Notes under the pieces: generated by a model | Database searches by the model: none | The model's input: the letters and a program-made list of their open reading frames with translations, nothing else | Told to the model about the DNA's origin: nothing | Assembly: GCA_963559605.1 (NCBI GenBank) | Contig: CAUWLL010000005.1 | Location: 1-64,000, forward strand | Source of the DNA: Dorea_D sp963559605 | GTDB lineage: Bacteria > Bacillota > Clostridia > Lachnospirales > Lachnospiraceae | Direction: 5' to 3' | DNA length: 64,000 bases | Made by a program: the position numbers and the translations under genes | Shown: piece by piece, positions 9,463 to 16,695 of the stretch | How the letters are laid out: every line of letters starts with the position of its first letter | How positions within the stretch are numbered: the stretch's first letter is position 1

Positions 9463-9491
9463 TTGACAGAACCTATTTTGCGGTCTAAAAT
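9463..9491 (+). promoter_or_regulatory. Sigma A promoter of rpsT
   Basis: TTGACA at 9463-9468, a 17-base spacer and TAAAAT at 9486-9491. Transcription should start near 9498, leaving a leader of about 90 bases before rpsT. Confidence 0.85.
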
Positions 9492-9503
9492 AAATTCGTA
9501 TGT

Positions 9504-9536
9504 TTCGTTAGAACGTCCGTGTCCGGCTCTAACGAA
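9504..9536 (+). promoter_or_regulatory. Stem-loop in the rpsT leader
   Basis: TTCGTTAGA (9504-9512) pairs perfectly with TCTAACGAA (9528-9536) around a 15-base loop, right at the start of the predicted transcript. It could be an autoregulatory S20 binding site or an RNA-stabilising 5' stem. There is no following U-run, so it is not a terminator. Confidence 0.55.
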
Positions 9537-9587
9537 CTGGAATCGATAAAAGATAAAGTCGAAATATAGAAATCGGAGGTGGACAAA

Positions 9588-9851
9588 TTGGCTAACATTA
9601 AATCTGCAAAGAAAAGAATCTTAGTAAACGAAACAAAAGCAGCCAGAAACAAAGCAATCAAATCTAAAGTAAAAACTTATGTAAAAAAAGTAGAGACTGC
9701 TGTTGCTAACAAAGATGCAGAAGCAGCGAAAGCAGCTTTAAAAGAGGCTACTGTTGAGATTAACAAAGCAGGAAGCAAAGGTGTTTATCACAAAAACACA
9801 TGTTCCAGAAAAATTTCTCGTCTTGCAAAAGCTGTAAACGGAATTGCTTAA
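9588..9851 (+). CDS. rpsT: 30S ribosomal protein S20
   Basis: A protein of 87 residues, basic and lysine/alanine-rich, typical of S20, which binds 16S rRNA early in 30S assembly. The start chosen is the TTG at 9588, which gives the conserved MANIKSAKKR and lies eight bases after GGAGG (9575-9579). A GTG at 9579 overlaps that Shine-Dalgarno and is unlikely to be used. Non-AUG starts on rpsT are known from other bacteria, where they take part in autoregulation. It is a single-gene unit with its own promoter and terminator, divergent from gpr. Confidence 0.95.
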   Translation: MANIKSAKKRILVNETKAARNKAIKSKVKTYVKKVETAVANKDAEAAKAALKEATVEINKAGSKGVYHKNTCSRKISRLAKAVNGIA

Positions 9852-9867
9852 TTATAAAAAGAGAAAG

Positions 9868-9901
9868 AAAACAGCCATACCGTCATGTGGCTGTTTTTTT
9901 A
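9868..9901 (+). terminator. Terminator of rpsT
   Basis: AACAGCCAT pairs with ATGTGGCTGTT around ACCGTC, followed by a run of Ts to 9900. Confidence 0.88.
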
Positions 9902-9976
9902 ATGCAATTTAGGACGTAGCCTTTTTGAAAAGGGCTACGTCCTAAATTGCATTTTGGGGTGTACCTAATTATCAAA
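9901..9976. repeat. Dispersed hairpin repeat, copy 1
   Basis: Perfect 21-base arms at 9901-9921 and 9933-9953 (core GGACGTAGCC/GGCTACGTCC) enclose CTTTTTGAAAAG. The right side continues GCATTTTGGGGTGTACC and TAATTATCA. The same core and right flank occur at 52129-52210, so this is a repeat family, not only the rpsT terminator. Confidence 0.85.
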
Positions 9977-9979
9977 AAT

Positions 9980-9998
9980 GAGCGAACTTCGTTCGCTC
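9980..9998. repeat. Short stem-loop between rpsT and ilvC
   Basis: GAGCGAAC (9980-9987) and GTTCGCTC (9991-9998) form a perfect 8-base stem with a TTC loop. TTGGC/GCCAA follows at about 10004-10017. Confidence 0.6.
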
Positions 9999-10019
9999 GA
10001 CCGTTGGCAGTCGCCAACT

Positions 10020-10076
10020 ACAATAAAAGAAACGGATATAACCTCGCAAGCGGGTTATATCCGTTTCTTTTATTGT
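10020..10076. terminator. Long bidirectional terminator between rpsT and ilvC
   Basis: A perfect 24-base inverted repeat (10020-10043 / 10053-10076, core GAAACGGATATAACC) with a 9-base loop. T-rich sequence lies at the end of the stem on both strands. It is well placed to end ilvC transcription 21 bases after its stop codon. Confidence 0.8.
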
Positions 10077-10097
10077 GAAAGGCTCGTTGCCTGTCGA

Positions 10098-11117
10098 TTA
10101 ATTATTGATCAGTTTATCTGCGTCGCTCCAGCTGTAAAGTTTTCTTACTTCTTCGCCGGTCTTTTCTGCCGGATGCTCTGCCGCAAGTTTTCTCATTGCT
10201 CTGAAGTGTGCCTGACCGCCTGCCTCAGACATATCTAATAAAAATTCTTTTGCAAAGGAACCGTCCTGAATATCAGAAAGGATCTTCTTCATAGCTTTCT
10301 TTGTCTCGTCTGTAATGATCTTTGGTCCTGTTATGTAATCGCCATACTCTGCCGTATTAGAGATGGAGTATCTCATTCCCGCAAATCCTGATTCGTAAAT
10401 TAAGTCTACGATGAGTTTCATCTCATGGACACATTCAAAGTATGCATTTCTCGGATCGTATCCTGCCTCAACAAGCGTCTCAAAACCTGCCTGCATAAGT
10501 GCGCAGACACCGCCGCAAAGAACTGCCTGCTCTCCGAAGAGGTCTGTCTCTGTCTCTGTTCGGAATGTTGTCTCAAGAACGCCTGCTCTTGCTCCGCCGA
10601 TGCCGGCCGCATATGCCAGCGCTTTATCAAGAGCCTTTCCTGTAGCGTCCTGCTCCACGGCAACAAGACAAGGTACTCCTTTGCCTGCAACATACTCGCT
10701 TCTTACTGTATGTCCGGGTCCTTTTGGTGCGATCATAGTAACATCTACATTTGCAGGTGGTACGATCTGTCCAAAATGAATGTTGAAACCATGCGCAAAC
10801 ATGAGCATATTTCCTTCTTCAAGATTCGGCTCAATATCATTTTTGTAAAGTGCAGCCTGTTTCTCATCGTTGATAAGGATCATGATAATATCTGCTTTCT
10901 TAGCCGCCTCTGCCGCTGTATATACTGTAAGTCCCTGCGCTTCTGCTTTCGCCCAGGATTTACTTCCTTCGTAAAGACCGATGATCACATCACATCCAGA
11001 CTCTTTTAAATTAAGAGCATGTGCATGTCCCTGACTTCCGTAACCGATGATCGCGATTGTTTTTCCCTCTAACATCGATAAATTACAATCTTCCTGATAA
11101 AAAATTCTTGCTGCCAT
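10098..11117 (-). CDS. ilvC: Ketol-acid reductoisomerase (class I)
   Basis: A protein of 339 residues, the usual length for the short class I enzyme. The N-terminal Rossmann domain shows GYGSQGHAHALNLKESG (NADPH binding). The C-terminal all-helical KARI domain has the Mg2+/substrate acidic residues (DLFGEQAVLCGG, ECVHEMKLIVDLIYE). It converts acetolactate or acetohydroxybutyrate to the dihydroxy acid in valine and isoleucine synthesis. ATG at 11117 with AGGAGGAA upstream. It follows ilvN by 137 bases and probably shares its promoter. The partner genes ilvB and ilvD are far away, at 48.7-52.1 kb. Confidence 0.97.
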   Translation of the reverse strand: MAARIFYQEDCNLSMLEGKTIAIIGYGSQGHAHALNLKESGCDVIIGLYEGSKSWAKAEAQGLTVYTAAEAAKKADIIMILINDEKQAALYKNDIEPNLEEGNMLMFAHGFNIHFGQIVPPANVDVTMIAPKGPGHTVRSEYVAGKGVPCLVAVEQDATGKALDKALAYAAGIGGARAGVLETTFRTETETDLFGEQAVLCGGVCALMQAGFETLVEAGYDPRNAYFECVHEMKLIVDLIYESGFAGMRYSISNTAEYGDYITGPKIITDETKKAMKKILSDIQDGSFAKEFLLDMSEAGGQAHFRAMRKLAAEHPAEKTGEEVRKLYSWSDADKLINN

Positions 11118-11254
11118 TTTGCATTCCTCCTAAGATAATAAATTTCATTATTATATATGATCACAAGCATTGTTCCGCGCGCTGCGCTTCTACAATCTGT
11201 AATCCATTTCTTAAACAAGGCTGGCCGAAAACCGGTCTCATTTAAAATCATTTG

Positions 11255-11776
11255 TTATTCTTCACTGATATTTCCGCTTTCATCAATGAAAGTAACATCT
11301 TTAATTCCTCTTGCCAGACCTGTAATTCCGGTTCTTGCAAGCTCCAGGATCTCATAACCGTCCAGAAGATTCATAAACGCCTCCAGCTTTGACTGGTTTC
11401 CGGTAAGTTCTACCATTAGCGACTCTTTTTCCACATCTACAATTTTCGCACGGAAAATATCTGCAATGGAAATAATCTCTGCTCTCTCCGACGCATTTGC
11501 ACGAATCTTAACCATAATCAGTTCACGGTAAACCGATTCTGCCGGGTCAAGCACCTTAATCTCTACAATATCCTCCAGCTTTCTTACCTGCTTCTCAATC
11601 TGGGACAGGATCAACTCATCTCCGCTTGCCACAATGGTGATTCTCGTAAATCTCGGATCCGCCGTTACACCGGCTGTAATACTGTCAATACTGTAACCTC
11701 GTCTGCTGAACAATCCTGAAATACGGCTCAAAACACCGGGATTATTGTCAACGATCAATGAATAAACTCTCTGCAT
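11255..11776 (-). CDS. ilvN: Acetolactate synthase small (regulatory) subunit
   Basis: A protein of 173 residues. Residues 1-75 form the ACT domain (YSLIVDNNPGVLSRISGLFSRRGY, the valine-sensing part), followed by the C-terminal ALS small-subunit domain. The start at 11776 (MQRVYSLIVD) has GAGAGGTG upstream and a strong promoter at 11831-11859; the frame is open further upstream but that part overlaps the promoter. The catalytic partner IlvB is encoded 37 kb away, so here the small subunit is grouped with ilvC. Confidence 0.94.
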   Translation of the reverse strand: MQRVYSLIVDNNPGVLSRISGLFSRRGYSIDSITAGVTADPRFTRITIVASGDELILSQIEKQVRKLEDIVEIKVLDPAESVYRELIMVKIRANASERAEIISIADIFRAKIVDVEKESLMVELTGNQSKLEAFMNLLDGYEILELARTGITGLARGIKDVTFIDESGNISEE

Positions 11777-11803
11777 ATTAGCACCTCTCTCTGATATAAA
11801 TTC

Positions 11804-11829
11804 TAAAAACAGAGTGCGTTCTGTTTTTA
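11804..11829. promoter_or_regulatory. Palindrome over the ilvN transcription start
   Basis: TAAAAACAGA (11804-11813) and its exact complement (11820-11829) surround a 6-base loop. It begins one base downstream of the -10 of the ilvN promoter, so it covers the expected start point. An operator is more likely than a terminator at this position. Confidence 0.5.
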
Positions 11830-11830
11830 A

Positions 11831-11859
11831 ATCATAGCAATATATTGTATGTTTGTCAA
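11831..11859 (-). promoter_or_regulatory. Sigma A promoter of ilvN-ilvC
   Basis: On the minus strand TTGACA (11859-11854), a 17-base spacer and TATGAT (11836-11831). It is followed at once by the palindrome at 11804-11829. Confidence 0.85.
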
Positions 11860-11918
11860 GCATATAACTGCATATTTTTAATGATTTCGTCAGAATCATC
11901 ATATCTTCTATGAAATAC

Positions 11919-11947
11919 TTGAGGAAATATTCTAAAATTAGTATAAT
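11919..11947 (+). promoter_or_regulatory. Sigma A promoter of the NSS transporter gene
   Basis: TTGAGG at 11919-11924, a 17-base spacer and TATAAT at 11942-11947. It points away from the ilvN promoter. Confidence 0.8.
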
Positions 11948-11998
11948 ATACTTTGTCTGACATGACAATAAACACAATACATAAATGGAGAATTGATG

Positions 11999-13339
11999 AT
12001 GGAAAAAAATCATAACAAACAACGTGAACATTTTCGTACCCGTTTCGGATTTATCATAGCTTGTATCGGCTCAGCCGTAGGTATGGCTAATATTTGGATG
12101 TTTCCGTACAGAACCGGGAAATTCGGAGGCGCCGCCTTCTTAATCCCCTACTTTATCTTTGTAATTTTACTGGGCTTTTCCGGCGTGATCGGAGAAATGG
12201 CTTTCGGGCGCAGCGTAAAGACCGGTCCTCTGGGAGCCTTTGCCAAAGCTATGGAAATGCGCTTCGGTGAAAAAAGCAGGAAATGGGGCAGACTCATCGG
12301 TATGATCCCTGTCCTCGGTTCTCTCGGGATCGCTATCGGATATTCCGTCGTTGTAGGCTGGGTTATCAAATATTTAGCAGCCGCTCTTACCGGACAGCTT
12401 ACGACCATAAAGAATATGGGAAGTTTCTTCGGTGATCTGGCTGTAGATTTCGGAAGTATCGGCTGGCACATGACGGGGCTTGCCATTACATTTACGATTA
12501 TGATTCTTGGAATCACCAGAGGTATCGAGAAAATGAATAAATTAATGATGCCGGTATTTTTTATCTTTTTTATGGTCTTATTCATTCGGGTAGCTACTTT
12601 GCCGGGTGCATCTGCGGGCTATCGCTATCTTTTCGTACCGAACTGGAAACAGCTTGCCAGCGTGGATACCTGGGTGTATGCACTCGGTCAGGCGTTTTTC
12701 TCCCTGTCACTGGCAGGTTCGGGCACGATTGTATACGGAAGCTATTTAAAAGATGATATGGATATTGTAAGCTCTGCAAAAAATGTAGCCTTCTTTGATA
12801 CCTGTGCGGCGCTTCTTGCCGGTATGGTCGTCATTCCTGCAGTATTTGCTTTCGGACTTGACGTTGCCAGCGGACCTCCGCTTATGTTTATTACTTTACC
12901 GGCAGTCTTCCAACAGATGCCCGCCGGATGGTTGTTTGCCATTGTATTTTTCATTGCCGTACTGTTTGCCGCCATCACCTCGCTTATGAACTTGTTCGAG
13001 ACACCCATTGAAGCATTGCAGGAGCAGTTTCAATTATCCAGAATACAGGCAGTCGGCATTGTGGCAGCCATCGCCGCAGTTGTGGGAATCTTCATCGAAA
13101 GCGGAGACTCTGTGGGCGCATGGATGGATGCCGTATCTATCTACATCATCCCCCTTGGCGCACTTCTGGCAGGAATCATGTTCTACTGGGTATGCCCGAA
13201 GGGCTATGCAAAAAAACAGGCAGAAATGGGCGCAAAAAAGCCGCTCGGCAATTGGTTTTTGCCACTGACGAAATACGTGTTTGTAGGAATTACACTTGTC
13301 GTATATGTACTTGGTATCTTCTTCGGTGGAATCGGCTAA
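11999..13339 (+). CDS. Sodium-dependent transporter of the neurotransmitter:sodium symporter family
   Basis: A protein of 446 residues with about eleven hydrophobic segments, the usual number in bacterial NSS (SNF) proteins. TM1 contains the unwound Na+/substrate site region (IACIGSAVGMANIWMFPY), and GGAAFLIPYF follows. The family imports amino acids or related amines with Na+ at the cytoplasmic membrane; the substrate cannot be told from sequence. ATGs at 11996 and 11999 are both possible; the second has the better spacing from GGAG. It has its own promoter, divergent from ilvN, and a terminator shared with the kinase gene. Confidence 0.88.
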   Translation: MEKNHNKQREHFRTRFGFIIACIGSAVGMANIWMFPYRTGKFGGAAFLIPYFIFVILLGFSGVIGEMAFGRSVKTGPLGAFAKAMEMRFGEKSRKWGRLIGMIPVLGSLGIAIGYSVVVGWVIKYLAAALTGQLTTIKNMGSFFGDLAVDFGSIGWHMTGLAITFTIMILGITRGIEKMNKLMMPVFFIFFMVLFIRVATLPGASAGYRYLFVPNWKQLASVDTWVYALGQAFFSLSLAGSGTIVYGSYLKDDMDIVSSAKNVAFFDTCAALLAGMVVIPAVFAFGLDVASGPPLMFITLPAVFQQMPAGWLFAIVFFIAVLFAAITSLMNLFETPIEALQEQFQLSRIQAVGIVAAIAAVVGIFIESGDSVGAWMDAVSIYIIPLGALLAGIMFYWVCPKGYAKKQAEMGAKKPLGNWFLPLTKYVFVGITLVVYVLGIFFGGIG

Positions 13340-13349
13340 AGGAGAAATT

Positions 13350-13386
13350 CAAAAGGGAAGATTCTTTTTCTGAATCTTCCCTTTTC
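13350..13386. terminator. Bidirectional terminator between the transporter and fructokinase genes
   Basis: AAAAGGGAAGATTC pairs with GAATCTTCCCTTTT around TTTTTCT. It serves two convergent genes. Confidence 0.85.
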
Positions 13387-13388
13387 TC

Positions 13389-14348
13389 TTAACGTTTTTC
13401 TTTTATTAATGTCTCAATCTCACGGATTTCCGGCATAGAACGGATAGCTCCTTTTCTTGTTGTCACAATAGACGCCGCCGCATTCGCTCTTGTAAGCATA
13501 TAGGCAAGCTGTTCTTCTGACAAATCCTCCAAACCGTGTTCCAATACACTTCCAAGCACACAGGCACAGAATGTATCTCCGGCTCCCGTGGTGTCCACAG
13601 TTCGATCACTCAAAAACGGTTCTACGAACACTCTCTTATTCTTGTAATAAGCAATGCTTCCGTCTTTTCCTAACGTGACATTGATAAGCATAGCATCTGT
13701 TTCCTTTCGGATCACTTCGACACCTTTATCAAAATCCGTTTCTCCGGTCAGCCACTGAATCTCATTATCTGCAATTTTCAAAATATCACATTGCCGGATC
13801 CCAAACCAGATAGCATCTTTGGCATCCTCCAGACTTTTCCATAAGGGTGGACGAAGATTTGGATCAAAAGAAATTAATTTTCCCTGTTCTTTTGCTAACG
13901 CCAACGCCTTTTTCGTTGCTGTAACCACAGGCTCTGCTGTCATGGACAACGAACCAAAGTGAAAGATACGACAATTCTCAATCAAGGAGTCCTCGATCTC
14001 ATCTTCCCGCAGCATAATGTCTGCTCCGGGATTCCTATAGAAAGAAAAATCTCTGTCTCCGTCCTCCTTATGATGAACAAGGGCAAGGGTTGTAGGAATT
14101 TCCTGATCGAATTTCAACCCTTCCGTTCCGATTCCCAGAGAATGGATCGTATCGCCTAACATTTTTCCAAAAGAGTCCTCTCCCACTTTCCCGACAAATG
14201 CCGTAGTATAACCCAATTTTTTTAGCATGGCAAGCACGTTGCAAGGTGCCCCGCCCGGATTCGCCTCAAACAACGGATTCCCTTGCTCACTCACCCCATT
14301 CTGAATGAAGTCTATTAGCAATTCACCTAACGCCACTACATCATACAT
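13389..14348 (-). CDS. scrK: PfkB-family carbohydrate kinase, probable fructokinase
   Basis: A protein of 319 residues of ribokinase/PfkB type. The first signature NPGGAPCNVLAMLKKLG is near residue 30 and the second, DTTGAGDTFCACVLG, with the catalytic Asp, near residue 250. Overall similarity is to fructokinases that phosphorylate fructose from sucrose or fructose breakdown; substrate assignment in this family is uncertain without structure or context. It is a single-gene unit. The 160 bases upstream (14349-14508) contain a TATAAT on the minus strand near 14380 but no good -35. Confidence 0.85.
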   Translation of the reverse strand: MYDVVALGELLIDFIQNGVSEQGNPLFEANPGGAPCNVLAMLKKLGYTTAFVGKVGEDSFGKMLGDTIHSLGIGTEGLKFDQEIPTTLALVHHKEDGDRDFSFYRNPGADIMLREDEIEDSLIENCRIFHFGSLSMTAEPVVTATKKALALAKEQGKLISFDPNLRPPLWKSLEDAKDAIWFGIRQCDILKIADNEIQWLTGETDFDKGVEVIRKETDAMLINVTLGKDGSIAYYKNKRVFVEPFLSDRTVDTTGAGDTFCACVLGSVLEHGLEDLSEEQLAYMLTRANAAASIVTTRKGAIRSMPEIREIETLIKEKR

Positions 14349-14508
14349 CTTTTTTCCGCCTTTCTCTCCTGAATTTATCCTATGATTGTATTATACATCT
14401 TTCCATAAATATAGAAAAGAAAAATTTTTCTTTCAATTATATGAAAAGATCCTCTGAAAGAACGCACACCGAAAGAAAGTTCAAGGTCAATATTTTTTCA
14501 GAAAATAG

Positions 14509-15303
14509 TTAAATCTGTTCTACAACCGGCTTCATTCCATTGAGTCCAATAATCATAACCGGAGCGCCCTTCGGAATTTCTTCCCCTTTCAGGGTAATAA
14601 CCTTCCGGTGTTTTCCGCCAATATCCGCTTCCCCTTTATAAGGAAGAATGATCGTATCTGCACTTCCAATCTCCCACAGAAGTTCCGTCTCCTGCTTGTG
14701 CCGATAAAGAGTGATCACCGCTCTTTGCAATAATTGTAACAAGGAAAATACGAAAATCAGGATAATAATAAACTGCAACCCTCTGCTGTGTCCTACAAAT
14801 ACAATTCCGATCAATAAAATAACTGCGCTGTTTGTAATACCTCCGCCATTCCAGTCTCTTGCCCACGCATAAAAGGTATTAAGGTCTAACCATTTCTCTA
14901 CACCCGACCAGACAATTCCGAGGACAAGAAGCAAAATTCCTATAACATCTGTTATCATAAGCGGTATGCCTTCAAAGAAATCCAATCCTTTCCAGTTTGC
15001 CGCACCGGCTCTGTATAATCCAAATGCCAGTAGCGATACAAGCGCTCCCATGCCCCAGAAAAACAGCAGCATCTTAAGATCCAGAACAGATTTATAAACT
15101 CTTCCCATATCTTTTCCGGCTGTCACCGGGTCGCCCATCTGGCGCACTGCTTCTTCCTCTGCTTTCTCTGCCGTCATCCCCTGCTCCATCAATGCTTCCT
15201 TACAGTCCAAAATATGATTTTCATACTCTGTCATAATCTGCTGACGAACATTTTTATCATGGATCTGCTTCGCCATTGTATATAAGAACTTATCAGCTTT
15301 CAT
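14509..15303 (-). CDS. HAAS-domain membrane protein with an NfeD-like C-terminal domain
   Basis: A protein of 264 residues. Residues 1-60 (helices rich in Glu/Lys with EEEAVRQMGDP) match the HAAS/DUF1700 module commonly encoded beside PadR regulators. Four or so membrane segments follow (about residues 75-200). The last 55 residues (from ILPYKGEADIGG, through GEEIPKGAPVMIIGLNG) look like the small OB-fold of NfeD proteins. It overlaps padR by 11 bases, so the two are translationally coupled. Function unknown; a PadR-controlled membrane-stress or envelope role is inference. The NfeD likeness is from pattern only. Confidence 0.7.
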   Translation of the reverse strand: MKADKFLYTMAKQIHDKNVRQQIMTEYENHILDCKEALMEQGMTAEKAEEEAVRQMGDPVTAGKDMGRVYKSVLDLKMLLFFWGMGALVSLLAFGLYRAGAANWKGLDFFEGIPLMITDVIGILLLVLGIVWSGVEKWLDLNTFYAWARDWNGGGITNSAVILLIGIVFVGHSRGLQFIIILIFVFSLLQLLQRAVITLYRHKQETELLWEIGSADTIILPYKGEADIGGKHRKVITLKGEEIPKGAPVMIIGLNGMKPVVEQI

Positions 15304-15631
15304 ATCTCACACCACCAATCATACCTGCAACCGCATTTGCGTAGGTTTTCCATTCATCCACCATCTTGTTCAAATAAATCTTTCCATTGGATGTAATCTG
15401 GTAATACTTGCGAAGCTTTCCACCCACTTCTTCATCATAGCTTATCAGATAACCCGCCTGCACCAGACTGTGTAAAAGCGGATAAAGCGTTCCTACTTTC
15501 AGCTCAAATACATTCTCAGAGCGTTTGGATAATGTATCGATCATCTCGTATCCGTACATATCCTTCTCTGACAATAACTGCAAAATTAACATCGCCGTAT
15601 TACCGGATATTAGATTCCTTTTTGCTGCCAT
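15293..15631 (-). CDS. PadR-family transcriptional regulator
   Basis: A protein of 112 residues: a winged helix of the PadR type (LILQLLSEKDMYGYEMIDTL, then LKVGTLYPLLHSLVQAGYL and GGKLRKYYQIT), with the short C-terminal helix of subfamily 2 members. Such small PadRs repress their own operon and are released by small molecules or stress. ATG at 15631 with GAGGTGAAAGG upstream. It is the first gene of a two-gene unit with the HAAS-domain membrane protein. Palindromes in the promoter (15667-15721) are good candidates for its operator. Confidence 0.93.
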   Translation of the reverse strand: MAAKRNLISGNTAMLILQLLSEKDMYGYEMIDTLSKRSENVFELKVGTLYPLLHSLVQAGYLISYDEEVGGKLRKYYQITSNGKIYLNKMVDEWKTYANAVAGMIGGVRYES

Positions 15632-15666
15632 AACCTTTCACCTCTCTTTTTATATTGTTTATCGCT

Positions 15667-15727
15667 ATATATCGTCTACCGATATATTTTGTATTTTTAT
15701 TATATATTGATAATCGATATAAGTCAA
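15667..15727 (-). promoter_or_regulatory. Promoter of padR with two overlapping palindromic operators
   Basis: On the minus strand TTGACT (15727-15722), a 17-base spacer and TATAAT (15704-15699). One imperfect palindrome (TATATTGAT-A-ATCGATATA, 15703-15721) fills the spacer. A second, perfect one (ATATATCG-N5-CGATATAT, 15667-15687) lies just downstream of the -10. Both share the ATCGATAT-type half-site, as expected for repression by the encoded PadR. Confidence 0.7.
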
Positions 15728-15780
15728 GATAAAATAAAAAAATAATCGAGTAAGATTTTCTCCCACTCGACTATCGTCAG

Positions 15781-16653
15781 CTATTTCTTCCCGGACATTA
15801 GTTTTTGATGTAATTTATCATGCTTCTTTCGCAATTCCCCCCAGATCTCCCTGTGTTTTTTAGACTGCATTTTCGGAAATGCCCGCAAAATACGGCGTCC
15901 GGTTCTTGATGAATGCTCCAGAAACTCTGCATATTTCTCCCGCAATTCCGCTTCTCTTTCCCGGAGCTCCCGCTGGTATTCTTCCCGTTTTTCACGGATT
16001 GCTTCCTGCCGCTCCATCCCTTCCATAACATTGTGGTAAATATTTTCTCCCACCTGTTCTGAGATCCGATGTAACTCTGCCGCAATTTCTTCCATCTTTT
16101 CAAGTTTTTTATTGATTTTTAAAATACCGGATACCGTAACACACAGGTCAGCGATGAATGCTGCGCTAAGGACAGATAAAATCACTGTGCCAAGCCATAC
16201 CGGAAGAAAAGAATATCCCTTAAAAATCAGCGGATGCAGAAGTTTCACGATCACTACGCATGCAACACCCCACAGCAAAGAAAATGGCAGACATACATAG
16301 CCGTTAAGATTCAAAGGCATTCCGGTGTAATCCCACCATTTATGATGAAACAAAGCTTCTAATAAAAATCCTGTCAGCCATTCCAACACCGTCACAAGAA
16401 TGGAGGACGCTACAAAAAGAAGGAGTAAATTCTCCTCAAACGGACGCATCAGCATAACAACCGCCGTCACACCCACGCCGTAGATTGGGCAATACGGGCC
16501 GTTCAAGAACCCACGGTTTACAAATCTCCTCTCTTTTAATGCCGCAAATGCAACTTCTGCGCACCAGCCAATAAATCCATAGATAAAAAAGTTTATAAAG
16601 ATATAATAAATTGTCAATTGAATTTCCGCTCCTATCTGTGATAATATGTGCAT
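15781..16653 (-). CDS. PF06541-type membrane protein (putative ABC-transporter type IV) with a long charged tail
   Basis: A protein of 290 residues when started at the ATG at 16653 (MHILSQIGAEI). The first 190 residues carry about five membrane segments with the family's conserved parts: FFIYGFIGWCAEV, FLNGPYCPIYG and WWDYTGMPLNLNGY. The last 100 residues are a highly charged helical tail (many Glu/Arg/Lys, probable coiled coil). The family name implies an ABC permease, but no partner ATPase is near, and the true role is unknown. A shorter paralogue lies at 31271-31654. An upstream in-frame start would overlap the divergent gene, so the 16653 start is preferred. Confidence 0.75.
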   Translation of the reverse strand: MHILSQIGAEIQLTIYYIFINFFIYGFIGWCAEVAFAALKERRFVNRGFLNGPYCPIYGVGVTAVVMLMRPFEENLLLLFVASSILVTVLEWLTGFLLEALFHHKWWDYTGMPLNLNGYVCLPFSLLWGVACVVIVKLLHPLIFKGYSFLPVWLGTVILSVLSAAFIADLCVTVSGILKINKKLEKMEEIAAELHRISEQVGENIYHNVMEGMERQEAIREKREEYQRELREREAELREKYAEFLEHSSRTGRRILRAFPKMQSKKHREIWGELRKKHDKLHQKLMSGKK

Positions 16654-16695
16654 TACAACCTTATAACCATATTCAAGAAATAATCTAACTATACT

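Noticed and set aside
9978..10238. Plus-strand frame across the rpsT-ilvC gap
   Set aside because: It runs through perfect hairpins and into ilvC on the opposite strand, with no ribosome site.
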